Positions 10,068-20,054 of a stretch of DNA of 64,000 nucleotides are shown in pieces (position 1 is the first letter of the stretch; each line of letters opens with the position of its first letter). The stretch is from positions 1 through 64,000 of the forward strand of contig CAWJFP010000036.1 in NCBI GenBank assembly GCA_963842155.1, read 5' to 3'. The stretch comes from CAWJFP01 sp963842155 (GTDB lineage: Bacteria > Pseudomonadota > Alphaproteobacteria > JACZXZ01). A model generated the notes under the pieces. It was not told the DNA's origin, did no database searches, and saw nothing but the letters and a program-made list of their open reading frames with translations. Both the position numbers and the translations under genes were made by a program.

Positions 10068-10739
10068 CTATCTCAGCAGCTCGTATTTGCCGCCGCGCTC
10101 GAGCGCGCGCCGATAGGCGGGGCGGACATGGATGCGGTCGAGATAGGCCATGAGCCTGGGCCGGCTCGCGTCGAGCCCGCCGCGTGCCGCCGCGGCTTCG
10201 AGAGGGAAGCTCATCTGGATGTCGGCGGCGGTGAAATCCTCGCCGGCAAACCAGCTGCTCTTGGCGAGCTCGCCTTCCAGGAAATCGAGATGAAGCTTGA
10301 GCTGCGGTTCGACGAAGCTGCTCCGCAGTCTGTCGGCGATGCGCCGCGCGATCGGGCGGGCGAAGAACGGCATCGGGCCTTGCGGAATGCGCGCCGCGAC
10401 GAGCGCCAGGAGCAAGAGCGGCATGGCCGAGCCTTCGGCGTAGTGCAGCCAATAGATATAGCGCAGACGCTCTGGCGTGCCGGGCGCCGGCGCGAGGCGG
10501 CCTTGCCCATGACGCTCGACCAGATATTCGACGATGGCGCCCGATTCGGCGATCGTCTGCCCATCCTCGGTGATCACGGGCGATTTGCCGAGCGGATGCA
10601 CCGCGCGCAGGCTGGCCGGAGCGCGCATGGTGCGGGGATCGCGCTCGTAGCGCTTCACCTCGTAGGGCAAACCCAGTTCCTCGAGCAGCCACAAGACGCG
10701 CTGCGAACGGGAATTGTTCAGGTGATGAACGGTGATCAT
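10068..10739 (-). CDS. Glutathione S-transferase family protein
   Basis: Cytosolic GST of 223 residues. The N-terminal thioredoxin-like domain begins MITVHHLNNSRSQRVLWLLE, where NSRSQR places the catalytic Ser near residue 10-11, and carries the cis-Pro glutathione-binding block GKSPVITEDG followed by IAESGAIVEYL. The C-terminal all-helical domain contains FTAADIQMSFPLE. The start is the ATG with the GST fold immediately behind it; longer in-frame starts only add low-complexity sequence. It runs convergent to gor. The substrate cannot be predicted. Confidence 0.88.
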   Translation of the reverse strand: MITVHHLNNSRSQRVLWLLEELGLPYEVKRYERDPRTMRAPASLRAVHPLGKSPVITEDGQTIAESGAIVEYLVERHGQGRLAPAPGTPERLRYIYWLHYAEGSAMPLLLLALVAARIPQGPMPFFARPIARRIADRLRSSFVEPQLKLHLDFLEGELAKSSWFAGEDFTAADIQMSFPLEAAAARGGLDASRPRLMAYLDRIHVRPAYRRALERGGKYELLR

Positions 10740-10932
10740 GACGGCGCTCTCCCTTATGATTCTTGGCCGCGCAAGCATCGGCCGATGATATAGGCAAGCC
10801 CGCTTAGCGGCGATAGCGCCTGCGCACGCAAGCGCGTGCCCCGGCATTCTTAACGACCCTGATTCCCACTGGAAAAAGCGGCCGAACGGGACTATAGCTT
10901 GCCTCTCAACCTCAACGCCCTGGGAAGCGAGA

Positions 10933-12321
10933 ATGGCGCAGAATTGGACGCCCGATAGTTGGCGCGGGAAGCAGGCCCGCCAGGCGCCGGTTTATCCCGA
11001 TGCGGCTGCACTTGCGCGCGCCGAGGCGCAGCTTGCGCGCTTTCCGCCGCTGGTCTTCGCGGGCGAGGCGCGCAATCTGAAAAGCGAGCTCGCGCGCGCG
11101 GCCGACGGCAGGGCGTTTCTGCTCCAGGGCGGCGATTGCGCCGAGAGCTTCGCCGAGTTCACCGCCAACAATATTCGCGACAGCTTCAAGGTCTTCCTGC
11201 AGATGGCGGTGGTGCTGACCTACGGCGCCGCGCTTCCCGTGGTGAAGGTCGGCCGCATGGCCGGCCAGTTCGCCAAGCCGCGCTCGCAGCCGACGGAGCG
11301 CAAGGGCGAGGTCGAGCTGCCGGCCTATCGCGGCGACATCATCAATCGCATCGAGTTCGACGGCGCGGCGCGCGCGCCCGACCCCGAGCGGATGATCCAG
11401 GCCTACAACCAGTCGGCCGCGACGCTCAATCTTTTGCGCGCCTTTGCCTTGGGCGGCTTCGCCGATCTGCACAAGGTGCATCGCTGGAACCAGGATTTCG
11501 TCGCGCGCTCGAGCGCCGGCGCGCGTTATCAAGAGCTGGCCGACCGCATCGCCGAGACGCTTGCCTTCATGGAGGCCTGCGGCCTCAATTCCGAGACCTC
11601 GCCCGCGGTGCGCGAAGTCGCCTTCTATACCTCGCACGAGGCGTTGCTGCTGCCCTATGAGCGCGCGCTCACGCGCCAGGACAGCCTGACCGGCGACTGG
11701 TACGGCTGCTCGGCCCATATGCTCTGGGTGGGAGATCGCACGCGCCAGCCCGACGGCGCCCATGTCGAGTTCCTGCGCGGCATCAAGAATCCGATCGGGC
11801 TCAAATGCGGGCCCGGCCTGCCGACCGACGAGCTCGTCCGTCTCATCGACATCCTGAACCCGGCGAACGAGGCGGGAAGGCTCACCCTCATCGCGCGCAT
11901 GGGCGCGGACCAAGTCGAGAGCAAGTTGCCCCCGCTCATCCGCGCCGTCGCGCGCGAGGGCCGCAACGTGCTGTGGTCCTGCGACCCGATGCACGGCAAC
12001 ACGATCAAATCCTCGACCGGCTACAAGACGCGCGCCTTCGACCGCATCCTGCTCGAGGTGCGCCGCTTCTTCGACGTGCATCAGGCCGAGCGCTCCTACG
12101 GCGGCGGCGTGCATTTCGAAATGACCGGCCAGGAAGTGACCGAATGCATCGGCGGCGCCCAGGCGATCTCCGAGGGACAGCTCGCCGACCGCTACCACAC
12201 CCATTGCGACCCGCGGCTGAACGCCACCCAGGCGCTCGAGCTCGCCTTCCTGATCGCCGCGCGCCTCAAGGAGCTGCGTCAAGGCGCTAGTCAGCAGATC
12301 GCCGCCGTCGCCGGCTCCTGA
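10933..12321 (+). CDS. aroG: Class II (plant-type) 3-deoxy-7-phosphoheptulonate synthase
   Basis: Condenses phosphoenolpyruvate and erythrose-4-phosphate, the entry step of the shikimate pathway. The 462-residue protein shows the class II blocks LLQGGDCAESF (with the metal-ligand Cys), KVGRMAGQFAKPRS, HKVHRWNQDF, SAHMLWVGDRTRQ, IGLKCGPGL, LWSCDPMHGNT (metal-ligand His) and GGVHFEMTGQ. Start ATG lies behind GGGAAGCGAGA. Class I and class II enzymes are unrelated in sequence, so the assignment is firm, though the gene symbol varies between genomes. It stands as a single transcription unit. Confidence 0.95.
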   Translation: MAQNWTPDSWRGKQARQAPVYPDAAALARAEAQLARFPPLVFAGEARNLKSELARAADGRAFLLQGGDCAESFAEFTANNIRDSFKVFLQMAVVLTYGAALPVVKVGRMAGQFAKPRSQPTERKGEVELPAYRGDIINRIEFDGAARAPDPERMIQAYNQSAATLNLLRAFALGGFADLHKVHRWNQDFVARSSAGARYQELADRIAETLAFMEACGLNSETSPAVREVAFYTSHEALLLPYERALTRQDSLTGDWYGCSAHMLWVGDRTRQPDGAHVEFLRGIKNPIGLKCGPGLPTDELVRLIDILNPANEAGRLTLIARMGADQVESKLPPLIRAVAREGRNVLWSCDPMHGNTIKSSTGYKTRAFDRILLEVRRFFDVHQAERSYGGGVHFEMTGQEVTECIGGAQAISEGQLADRYHTHCDPRLNATQALELAFLIAARLKELRQGASQQIAAVAGS

Positions 12322-12512
12322 TCGCCGCGCAACGCGCGACTCGACATCCCTCGTCCTTATTGGCGCCGCGCACGGATTCTGCCTGGCGGCATTGTGATCT
12401 TTCTGTGGGGTGGGCTGACTATTGCGGCCGGTTTCCTAAATATTGACGAAGCAAGGGTTCGAAATGTTGGATCTTCGGGTCCTTGGCGGGGCGCTCAATA
12501 AGGAGACGAGAA

Positions 12513-12920
12513 ATGCGGACATATATCGCGCCATTTCTGATGGGGTCGGTTCTGCTGCTGGGCTCGGCGGCGGCCTACGCCGCGCCGCGGACCGCTCCAA
12601 CCAACGCCGCCGGCTTCCTGCTCGCCGCAAACGACGATTGGGCTGCGAAAAAGCAGGACTACGAGACGCGCGCGCAGGTCCAGCTGGACGAATGGCGCCG
12701 TAGGATGGACGCGCTCACCGCCGAGGCGAAGGCCAAGAGCCAGGAATATAGCGCGGACGCGCGCCGCAAGCTCGATCGCGCCTGGGCCGAGACGAAGGCG
12801 GAGTGGGCGAAGCTCAAGCAGGCCAGCGCGGACAATTGGGACAAGGCGCGCGCTTCCTTCGAGGACGCCACGGCGCGCATGAAGCGAGCGCTCAACGACG
12901 TGCAGTCCAAGAACCAATAA
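12513..12920 (+). CDS. Exported coiled-coil protein, sll1863-type stress-response family
   Basis: A 135-residue protein with a signal peptide (MRTYIAPFLMGSVLLLGSAA, cleavage likely after AYA). The mature part is one long charged helix rich in Ala, Lys, Glu and Asp with regularly spaced Trp (EWRRRM, DRAWAET, AEWAKL, DNWDKA), typical of the sll1863 stress-response family whose molecular role is unknown. The chosen ATG follows AAGGAGACGAGA; an upstream in-frame ATG lacks a signal peptide at its N-terminus. It is followed by the DUF1328 gene in the same direction, and the two may share an envelope-stress role. Confidence 0.75.
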   Translation: MRTYIAPFLMGSVLLLGSAAAYAAPRTAPTNAAGFLLAANDDWAAKKQDYETRAQVQLDEWRRRMDALTAEAKAKSQEYSADARRKLDRAWAETKAEWAKLKQASADNWDKARASFEDATARMKRALNDVQSKNQ

Positions 12921-12995
12921 GCTTTCCGCGCAACCGAATTTCCGCGGGTGCGGAGACCCGCCAAGCCGCGGGGACCTCATGGTCGGGAGAAAAAA

Positions 12996-13175
12996 ATGCT
13001 AGGTTGGGCCGCAACATTCTTCATCATCGCGATCATCGCCGCCTTGTTCGGGTTCACCGGCATCGCGGCGGCCACTGCCGGAATCGCGAAGCTTCTGTTC
13101 ACCATTTTCCTCATCCTCTTCATCGTCTCGCTGATCTTCGGACTTGTCCGCAGGGGTCCGCCGCCGCCTGTCTGA
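12996..13175 (+). CDS. DUF1328 small membrane protein
   Basis: A 59-residue protein made almost entirely of two transmembrane helices, MLGWAATFFIIAIIAALFGF and a second hydrophobic run around KLLFTIFLILFIVSLIFGL, followed by RRGPPPPV. Length, the starting MLGWA and the turn FTGIAAATAGIA are characteristic of DUF1328 (YtjA-like) proteins of the inner membrane, which have no established biochemical role. The ATG follows GGGAGAAAAAA. The chosen start is confirmed because the family begins at MLGWA. Confidence 0.88.
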   Translation: MLGWAATFFIIAIIAALFGFTGIAAATAGIAKLLFTIFLILFIVSLIFGLVRRGPPPPV

Positions 13176-13348
13176 TCGCGCGAAAGGACGCTGCAAGCAC
13201 GGGTCGGCTAGGACTGCCGCGGCCAACCCCGCTCGCTTTTTCCGCGCGTAGGGACGGGAGAGGCGCTTCCCGAGCGCCGCCTCTGTCAAATCCTCACCCG
13301 CCGCGCTAGGCTCCGCCCTCCCGAGCCAACCTTCCGGGCGGTGCCGTC

Positions 13349-14470
13349 ATGCGTCCCGCAGTCGAAGACATCCCGCGTCTCACCGACACCTACTTCAACA
13401 AGACGAAGGACGTGGTCGGCCGCTTCGGCGACACGCGCGTCACCTATGCAATATTCCTGCGCCGGCCGGTGGTGAGCGCGCCGCGGCTCGCCGTCGAATG
13501 GCTTGAGGCGGTGGCCGAGCGTCGCCAGACGCGCTTCGACATCGAGCTCATGCATGCCGAGGGAAAATGGGTAGGCGCGGGCGAGCCGCTGCTCTATCTC
13601 TCGGGCTCGCTCTATCATCTCGTCGATCTCGAGACGATCTATCTGCAGAAGATCGGCTCGGCCTGCGTTGCGGCCTACAACGCCTTCACCATGTGCGCCG
13701 ATCTGCCGCGCGTCGCCTTTCTCGCCATGGATGCGCGCCATTGTGCCGGCGCGGACATGGCCGAGATGATGGCCTATGCGGCCGCCGTGGGCTCGGCGCG
13801 CGCCAGGCGCAAGGTGGGCGCCACCGGCTTCGTCGGCAACGCGACCGACGCCACGGCGCATTTCTTCGACCAGCCGCAGGGCTACGGCACCATGCCCCAC
13901 GCGCTGATCGGCTATGCCGGCTCGACGCTCCGCGCCGCGGAAATGTTCCACGAGGCGCATCCCGGGGTGCCCATCACCGTGCTGGTGGATTATTTCGGCC
14001 GCGAGATCAGCGATTCGCTGGAGGTGTGCCGCGCCTTCGGCAAGCTCGCGGCGGAGGGACGGCTCTCGCTCCGGCTCGACACGGCCGGCGGGCGCTTCGT
14101 CGAGCATCTCGACCCGGCGGGCTCCTATGCCGTGATCGAGCGCAATGCGCCCGACGCGATCCGCGGCTACCGCACCGATGCCGAGCTGCGCTACCTCACC
14201 GGCACGGGCGTCTCGGCCGCCGCCGTCTGGCATCTGCGCGAGCAGCTCGACAAGGCCGGCTTCGACAAAGTCAAGATCGTCGCCTCCTCGGGCTTCGGGC
14301 CGGCCAAATGCAAGGTTTTCGCCGCCGCCCGCGCGCCGGTCGATCTGATCGGTACGGGCTCCTTCCTGCCGGAGAGCTGGAGCGAGACCTACGCCACAGC
14401 CGATATCGTCGCCTATGACGGCACCGCGCGGGTCAAGGTCGGGCGCGAATGGCTGCTGCGGCAGAAGTAG
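13349..14470 (+). CDS. pncB: Nicotinate phosphoribosyltransferase
   Basis: Salvage enzyme forming nicotinate mononucleotide from nicotinate and PRPP, feeding NAD synthesis. The 373-residue protein has family blocks LTDTYFNKTKD at the N-terminus, LYHLVDLETIYLQ, MDARHCAGAD, a phosphate-binding region LIGYAGST, VPITVLVDYFGREI, and a C-terminal IVASSGFGPAK then LIGTGSFLPE. It lies 104 bases upstream of nadE in the same direction; the pair gives two consecutive parts of the nicotinate-to-NAD route. It is shorter than E. coli PncB (about 400 residues). Assignment rests on family resemblance. Confidence 0.82.
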   Translation: MRPAVEDIPRLTDTYFNKTKDVVGRFGDTRVTYAIFLRRPVVSAPRLAVEWLEAVAERRQTRFDIELMHAEGKWVGAGEPLLYLSGSLYHLVDLETIYLQKIGSACVAAYNAFTMCADLPRVAFLAMDARHCAGADMAEMMAYAAAVGSARARRKVGATGFVGNATDATAHFFDQPQGYGTMPHALIGYAGSTLRAAEMFHEAHPGVPITVLVDYFGREISDSLEVCRAFGKLAAEGRLSLRLDTAGGRFVEHLDPAGSYAVIERNAPDAIRGYRTDAELRYLTGTGVSAAAVWHLREQLDKAGFDKVKIVASSGFGPAKCKVFAAARAPVDLIGTGSFLPESWSETYATADIVAYDGTARVKVGREWLLRQK

Positions 14471-14573
14471 AAATAAGCCCGCGGTTGACACTCCGGGAGG
14501 CGCGACCTAGCTTCCTTTCGCAGCGCAACAGCTTCGTTTCCTCATCGGGCGCGCCGCTCGGAGCGCCGGGGCC

Positions 14574-16230
14574 ATGACCGATCAGCTCACCATCGCGCTG
14601 GCGCAGCTCAACCCCATCGTCGGCGACATCGCGGGCAACGTGACCAAGCTGCGCGCGGCGCGCGCGGAGGCGGCGCGGCTCGGGGCGGATATCCTTGTGG
14701 CATCGGAACTCGTGGTCTCCGGCTACCCGCCCGAGGATCTGGTGCTGAAGCCGGCCTTCCTCGATGCCGTCGAAGGCGCCGTACGGGCGCTGGCCGAGGA
14801 GACGGCCGACGGCGGACCCGCCATCATCCTGGGCGCGCCCTGGCGCGGGCAGGGCAAGCTCCACAACGGCGCCTTGCTCCTCGCGGAAGGCGGCATTCCC
14901 TCCATCCGCTTCAAGCATGAGCTGCCGAACTACGGCGTGTTCGACGAGAAACGGGTCTTCGCACCCGGGCCGGCGCCCGGCCCGATCGCCTACAAGGGCG
15001 TGCGGCTCGGCCTCCAAGTCTGCGAGGATATGTGGTTCGCCGACGTGAGCGAGAACTCTCGCCGAATCGGGCGCCGAGCTGCTGATCGTCATCAACGGCT
15101 CGCCCTTCGAAAGCGACAAGCAGGACGAGCGCCTCAATTATGCGCTGCAGCGCATTGCGGAAACCAAGCTGCCGCTCGTCTATGTGAACCAGGTGGGCGG
15201 CCAGGACGAGCTGGTGTTCGACGGCGCGTCCTTCGTCGTCAATGCCGACCACAAGCTCGCGGCGCAGGCGCCGGCCTGGCGCGAGGCCGTGCTGGCGACG
15301 CGCTGGCAACGCGAGGCGGAAGGCTGGCGTTGCGCCGAGGGCGAGATCGCGCCGGTGAGGAACGGCCTCGAATCCGTCTACCAGGCGATGCTGCTCGGCG
15401 TGCGCGATTATGTCGGCAAGAACGGCTTTCCGGGCGTGCTGATCGGGCTTTCGGGCGGCATCGATTCGGCTTTGACGGCCGTGGTGGCGGCGGACGCGCT
15501 GGGGCCCGAACGCGTGCGCTGCCTCAGCATGCCGTCGCGCTACACGGCGAGCGCGAGCGAGGAGGACGCGGCGGAATGCGCGCGGCTTCTCGGCATAAGG
15601 CTCGACACCGTTTCCATCGCGCCGGCGATGGCGGCCTTCGACAAGATGCTGGAGCCCGAGCTGGGCGGCCCTCCGCGCGACGTCACGGCCGAGAACATCC
15701 AGCCGCGCGCGCGGGGCATGACCCTCATGGCCCTCTCCAACGCGACCGGCTACATGGTTCTCTCGACGGGCAACAAATCCGAGATGTCGGTCGGCTATGC
15801 CACGCTCTATGGCGACATGTGCGGCGGCTACAACGCGCTCAAGGACGTCTACAAGACGACGGTCTACGCGCTCGCGCGCTGGCGCAACCAGTTTCATCCG
15901 GAAGGGGCGCTCGGCCCGCCCGGCCGCGTCATCCCCGAGCGCATCATCACCAAGGCGCCGACGGCGGAGCTCAGGCCCAACCAGACCGATCAGGACAGCC
16001 TGCCGCCCTATGAGATTCTCGACGGCATTCTCGAATGCCTGATCGAGAAGGAGATGCGGGCGCGGGAGATCGTCGCCAAGGGCTTCGAGCGCGCCACCGT
16101 GATGCGGGTCTGGGCCATGCTCGACAAGGCGGAATATAAGCGCCGCCAGGCGGCGCCGGGCGTCAAGCTCACCCGCCGCGCCTTCGGCCGCGACCGGCGC
16201 TATCCGATCACCAATCGATTCCTCGGTTGA
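14574..16230 (+). CDS. nadE: Glutamine-dependent NAD+ synthetase (one frame break)
   Basis: Amidates nicotinate adenine dinucleotide to NAD+ using glutamine nitrogen. The N-terminal nitrilase-like glutaminase domain shows ASELVVSGYPPEDL (catalytic Glu), then Lys in FKHELPNYGVFDEKR, and Cys in LQVCEDMWF. The C-terminal ligase domain has the intact ATP loop LIGLSGGIDSALT, LSTGNKSEMSVGYATLYGDM and KAPTAELRPNQTDQDSLP. A single extra T near 15057 breaks the frame between DVSEN and LAESGAELL; removing it gives about 551 residues, normal for the family. Co-directional with pncB and, 10 bases later, gltX. Confidence 0.93.
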
Positions 16231-16240
16231 TCTCCGGTCC

Positions 16241-17587
16241 ATGACCGTCGCCGTCCGTTTTGCGCCGAGCCCGACCGGCCGGCTGCATGTCGGCAATGTC
16301 CGCGTGGCGCTGGTCAACTGGCTCTTCGCCCGCCGCCATGCCGGCAGCTTTCTGCTCCGCCTCGACGACACGGACGAGGAGCGCTCGACCGCCGAACATG
16401 CCGCGGCGATCGAGGAGGATTTGCGTTGGCTCGGGCTCGTCTGGGACCGCTTCGCGCGCCAGTCGGAGCGGATGGGTCTATATCGCGCCGGGATCGAGCG
16501 GCTGGTGGCTGCCGGTCGGCTCTATCCCTGCTACGAGACGCCGGAGGAGCTGGAGCTGCAACGCAAGACGCGGCTCGGACGCGGCCTGCCGCCCGTCTAT
16601 GACCGCGCCGCCTTGCGCCTCACGCCGGAGGAGCGCGCGCGGCTCGAGGCGCAGGGCCGCCGCCCGCATTGGCGCTTCCGCTTGCTCGACGAGGCGGTGG
16701 AGTGGGACGACCAGGTGCGCGGCCGCGTGCATTTCGAGCCGGGCCATCTCTCCGACCCGGTGCTCGTCCGCGCCGACCGGCGGCCGCTCTATCTCTTGAC
16801 CTCGGTGGTCGACGACATCGATCTCGGCATCAGCCATGTCATCCGCGGCGAGGATCACGTCGCCAATACCGCGCCGCAGATTGAGCTCTTCGCGGCGCTC
16901 GGGGGCGATGCGCGCGCGCTACGCTTCGCCCATCTGCCGCTGCTGACGGACGCGGGCGGCGCCGGCCTCTCCAAGCGGCTCGGCAGCCTCGCGATCGCCG
17001 ATCTGCGCGCGCGCGGCATCGAGCCGATGGCGCTCAACAGCCTCCTGGCCAAACTCGGCACCTCCGATGCGATCGAGCCGCGCCGGAGCCTGGCCGAGCT
17101 TATCGCCGAGTTCGACCTCGCACATTTCGGCCGCGCCACGCCGAAATTCGATCCCGAGGAGCTCGAGCGGCTGAATGCCCGGCTTCTGCATATGACGGAG
17201 TACGATGCCGTCGCCGACCGTCTCAAGGCGCTCGGCCTCGAGGGCGCCGACCGCGCATTCTGGGAGGCGGTGCGGCCCAATCTAAACCGGCTCGAGGACG
17301 CCGCGCGCTGGTGGAGGGTCGTGCGCGGCCCGGTCGCGCCTCGCATCGAGGAGAAGGACTATGTTCGCGAGGCGGCGGCATTGCTGCCGCCCGAGCCTTG
17401 GGACGAAAGAACCTGGGCTCTCTGGACGGAGCGCCTCAAGCAGGCGACCGGACGCAAGGGCCGTGCGCTGTTCCATCCCTTGCGGCTTGCGCTCACAGGG
17501 GAGGAGCGCGGCCCGGAGCTCGCCCGCTTGCTGCCGCTTATCGGCCGCGTCGAGGCCTTGCGGCGGCTCGGCGGCGAGACGGGTTGA
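16241..17587 (+). CDS. gltX: Glutamate--tRNA ligase (class I)
   Basis: Charges tRNA with glutamate. The Rossmann catalytic domain begins VRFAPSPTGRLHVGNVRVAL; the HIGH motif is HVGN and the KMSKS loop is LSKRLGS. The 448-residue protein includes LRLDDTDEERS and DDIDLGISHVIRGEDHVANT. Many alphaproteobacteria carry two GltX proteins, one of which prefers tRNA-Gln and feeds the GatCAB amidotransferase; which type this is cannot be decided here. The start follows nadE by 10 bases, suggesting one transcript. No frame break is present across 1.3 kb. Confidence 0.92.
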   Translation: MTVAVRFAPSPTGRLHVGNVRVALVNWLFARRHAGSFLLRLDDTDEERSTAEHAAAIEEDLRWLGLVWDRFARQSERMGLYRAGIERLVAAGRLYPCYETPEELELQRKTRLGRGLPPVYDRAALRLTPEERARLEAQGRRPHWRFRLLDEAVEWDDQVRGRVHFEPGHLSDPVLVRADRRPLYLLTSVVDDIDLGISHVIRGEDHVANTAPQIELFAALGGDARALRFAHLPLLTDAGGAGLSKRLGSLAIADLRARGIEPMALNSLLAKLGTSDAIEPRRSLAELIAEFDLAHFGRATPKFDPEELERLNARLLHMTEYDAVADRLKALGLEGADRAFWEAVRPNLNRLEDAARWWRVVRGPVAPRIEEKDYVREAAALLPPEPWDERTWALWTERLKQATGRKGRALFHPLRLALTGEERGPELARLLPLIGRVEALRRLGGETG

Positions 17588-17651
17588 GACATGCTATAGA
17601 GTGCGGCATATAGGGCATCGCTGCCGGAGGCCGCCCAGGAGGCCGCATCGA

Positions 17652-18161
17652 ATGAAAGCCGCTATCATCGCCGCTCTGCTATTGCCGTTGCTCGCCCTGC
17701 CGCTGCGCGCCGCCGACGAGTGGCAGGAATTCCGCTCGACCGAGGGCGGCTTCATCGTGCTCTTCCCGGGCCTGCCCCGGATCACCAACGATCCGCCCGA
17801 CCCGCGCGGCGCCAAATCGCACGATTTCCTCGTCGATCACGGCGACACCGCCTACCTCGTGGGTTACACCGACTATCCGCACAACAGCTTCGCCGGCAAG
17901 GCCGCGGACAAGGTGCTGGACCAGGAGCGCGACAATCTGGTGAAGGGCACGGCCATGACCGTCAAGATCGACCGGCCCATCATCAATGCCGGCCGCCCGG
18001 GGCGGGAGGTGGTCATCGTCGACAGCAACGGCTTCACGCAGCGCATCAGCATGTATCTTGTCGGCGACCGGCTTTACGAGGTCATCTCCGGCGGTCCCAA
18101 GGACCACGATTCGAGCCCGCAGGCGAAGCGCTTTCACAAGTCCTTCCAGTTCCTCAAATAG
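17652..18161 (+). CDS. Exported protein of unknown function
   Basis: A 169-residue protein with a clear signal peptide (MKAAIIAALLLPLLALPLRA, cut likely before ADEWQEF). The mature part opens with the pattern WQEFRSTEGGFIVLFPG, which resembles small periplasmic proteins with a 'GGF.V.FPG.P' start that are common in alphaproteobacteria, but I cannot name a function. No cysteines are present in the mature region. It lies between gltX and cysS with only 6 bases to cysS, so it is probably co-transcribed with cysS. A promoter-like TATAGA occurs just upstream. Confidence 0.75.
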   Translation: MKAAIIAALLLPLLALPLRAADEWQEFRSTEGGFIVLFPGLPRITNDPPDPRGAKSHDFLVDHGDTAYLVGYTDYPHNSFAGKAADKVLDQERDNLVKGTAMTVKIDRPIINAGRPGREVVIVDSNGFTQRISMYLVGDRLYEVISGGPKDHDSSPQAKRFHKSFQFLK

Positions 18162-18167
18162 GGCGTC

Positions 18168-19595
18168 GTGCCGCTCGTCCTCTACAATACGCTGGGCCGC
18201 CGCAAGGAGAAGTTCACGCCCCTCTCGCCCGAGCGCGTCGGTCTCTATGTCTGCGGACCCACCGTCTACGACCTCGCCCATATCGGCAATGCGCGGCCGG
18301 TGGTGGTGTTCGACCTGCTTTACCGCCTGCTGCGGCGGCGCTATCGCGGCGTCAAATATGTCCGCAATATCACCGACGTCGACGACAAGATCATCGACGC
18401 GGCGCGCGAGCGCGGCGAGCCCATCGAAGCGCTGACCCGGCGTACGACCGAAGCCTTCCACCGCGACATGGCGGCACTCGGCGCCTTGCCGCCCGACGTC
18501 GAGCCGCGCGCGACGCAGCATATCGCGGCGATGATCGCCATGATCGAGCGGCTCGTCGCCGGCGGGCATGCCTATCCGGCCGAAGGCCATGTGCTGTTCG
18601 GGGTGGCTTCGGACCCCGATTACGGCAAGCTCTCTGGCCGCACGCTCGACGAGATGATCGCCGGCGCGCGCGTCGAGGTAGCGCCCTACAAGCGCGATCC
18701 TGCCGATTTCGTGCTGTGGAAGCCTTCCGCAAACGACCAGCCGGGCTGGGCAAGCCCTTGGGGACGCGGCCGGCCGGGCTGGCATATCGAATGCTCGGCC
18801 ATGAGCGAGGCGCATCTCGGCGAGACCTTCGACATCCATGGCGGCGGGCTCGACCTCATCTTTCCCCATCATGAGAACGAGATCGCCCAGAGCGAATGCG
18901 CCCATGGAAAGCCATTCGTGCGCTTCTGGCTCCATAACGGCTATGTGCTCGTCGAGGGCGAGAAGATGGCGAAGTCGGTCGGCAATACGCTGACGGTGCG
19001 TCAGCTACTCGAGGAGGGAATTCAGGGCGAGGTGCTTCGGCTCATGCTGCTGGCCACGCATTACCGCCAGCCGCTGGATTTCACGCGGCAGACCCTGGCG
19101 CAGGCCAAGGCGCGGCTGGATCGCTGGTACCGCGCCTTCATGCGTCCCTACGGCGCGGGCACTTACGCCACGGCCGCGCTCGGCGGCATCGCGCCCGACG
19201 GAGGCGAGCGGCGCGGAGAGGCGCTCTATGTCAACGCGGCCTTCGAGGCGGCGCTCGACGACGACCTCAATACCCCGCTGGCGCTCTCGGTGATGGATGA
19301 GCTCGCGACAAGGAGCCTGAACGAGCCCGAGCCCTCGGCCAAGGCCGCCTTCACCGCCGAGCTCGCCGCTTGCGGCATGACGATCGGCCTGCTCGGCCAG
19401 GATCCCGAGGCCTGGTTCAAGGGCGAAGGCGCCGCCGACAAGGTGGCCGAAATCGAACGGCTCATCGAGCGGCGACGCGCGGCGCGGGCGTCGCGCGACT
19501 TCGCCGAGGCCGACCGTATCCGCGACGGCCTCGCCGCTCGCGGCATCCTCCTCGAGGACACGGCGAAAGGAACGAGCTGGCGGCGGGCGGGGTAG
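18168..19595 (+). CDS. cysS: Cysteine--tRNA ligase
   Basis: Class I aminoacyl-tRNA synthetase charging tRNA-Cys. It has LYVCGPTVYDLAHIGNARP with the zinc-ligand Cys and HIGN motif, GRPGWHIECSAMS (second zinc Cys), HGGGLDLIFPHHENEIAQSE (zinc His/Glu) and the KMSKS variant GEKMAKSVGNT. The C-terminal helical domain ends RRRAARASRDFAEADRIRD, the usual tRNA-binding tail. GTG start at 18168, 6 bases after the preceding gene; the protein has 475 residues, normal for the family. Confidence 0.95.
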   Translation: MPLVLYNTLGRRKEKFTPLSPERVGLYVCGPTVYDLAHIGNARPVVVFDLLYRLLRRRYRGVKYVRNITDVDDKIIDAARERGEPIEALTRRTTEAFHRDMAALGALPPDVEPRATQHIAAMIAMIERLVAGGHAYPAEGHVLFGVASDPDYGKLSGRTLDEMIAGARVEVAPYKRDPADFVLWKPSANDQPGWASPWGRGRPGWHIECSAMSEAHLGETFDIHGGGLDLIFPHHENEIAQSECAHGKPFVRFWLHNGYVLVEGEKMAKSVGNTLTVRQLLEEGIQGEVLRLMLLATHYRQPLDFTRQTLAQAKARLDRWYRAFMRPYGAGTYATAALGGIAPDGGERRGEALYVNAAFEAALDDDLNTPLALSVMDELATRSLNEPEPSAKAAFTAELAACGMTIGLLGQDPEAWFKGEGAADKVAEIERLIERRRAARASRDFAEADRIRDGLAARGILLEDTAKGTSWRRAG

Positions 19596-19616
19596 GGGCG
19601 CGGGCCGGCCCCAGGC

Positions 19617-19949
19617 TCAGCAGAGACTATATTCGGCCATGGTGGCGGTGATCGAGCCCGAGAGCGTGACCCAGCGCAAGCCGACGTCGCCGGAATCGGC
19701 GCGGCGCGTGACTTGGGCCAGGAACTCGCCGTCGCAATCCTCGCCTTCGATGAAGATCGTGCCGTCCATCCGGTCCTCATATTGCAGGGGACCGCCGGGC
19801 TGCGCGATGCGGCAGCCGCTCATGGACCAATCGAGGGTGGTGAAGCGCCGAGGACCAGCGACGAGGGTCAAGGTCGGCGACCCGAAGCGGGGATGCCGCC
19901 TCCGCTCGCGCTTCCAAGGACGGCGAAAAAGCTCCGGTATCTGCATCAT
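19617..19949 (-). CDS. PilZ-domain protein
   Basis: A 110-residue single-domain protein. The N-terminal ERRRHPRFGS supplies the RxxxR cyclic-di-GMP contact, and TTLDWSMSGCRI matches the D/NxSxxG second motif. The rest has the beta-barrel pattern of PilZ. Such small proteins bind cyclic-di-GMP and act through protein contacts, often on motility or exopolysaccharide; the target is unknown. It runs convergent to cysS, whose stop is 22 bases away. Start MMQIPEL is supported by the family beginning shortly before the RxxxR motif. Confidence 0.85.
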   Translation of the reverse strand: MMQIPELFRRPWKRERRRHPRFGSPTLTLVAGPRRFTTLDWSMSGCRIAQPGGPLQYEDRMDGTIFIEGEDCDGEFLAQVTRRADSGDVGLRWVTLSGSITATMAEYSLC

Positions 19950-20054
19950 CGAGGCCGCTCCGTTTGCGATGGTCCCGCATTATCGCGGCCGCAGGGTTAC
20001 CGATCCGTTAATGGCGCCGCCATCTGCTAAGACTTTGACTTGCCGACGCCTCCC

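Noticed and set aside
17652..18161. Lipoprotein assignment for the exported protein upstream of cysS
   Set aside because: The signal peptide lacks a lipobox cysteine (it reads LPLRAADEW), so a soluble periplasmic protein is more likely.
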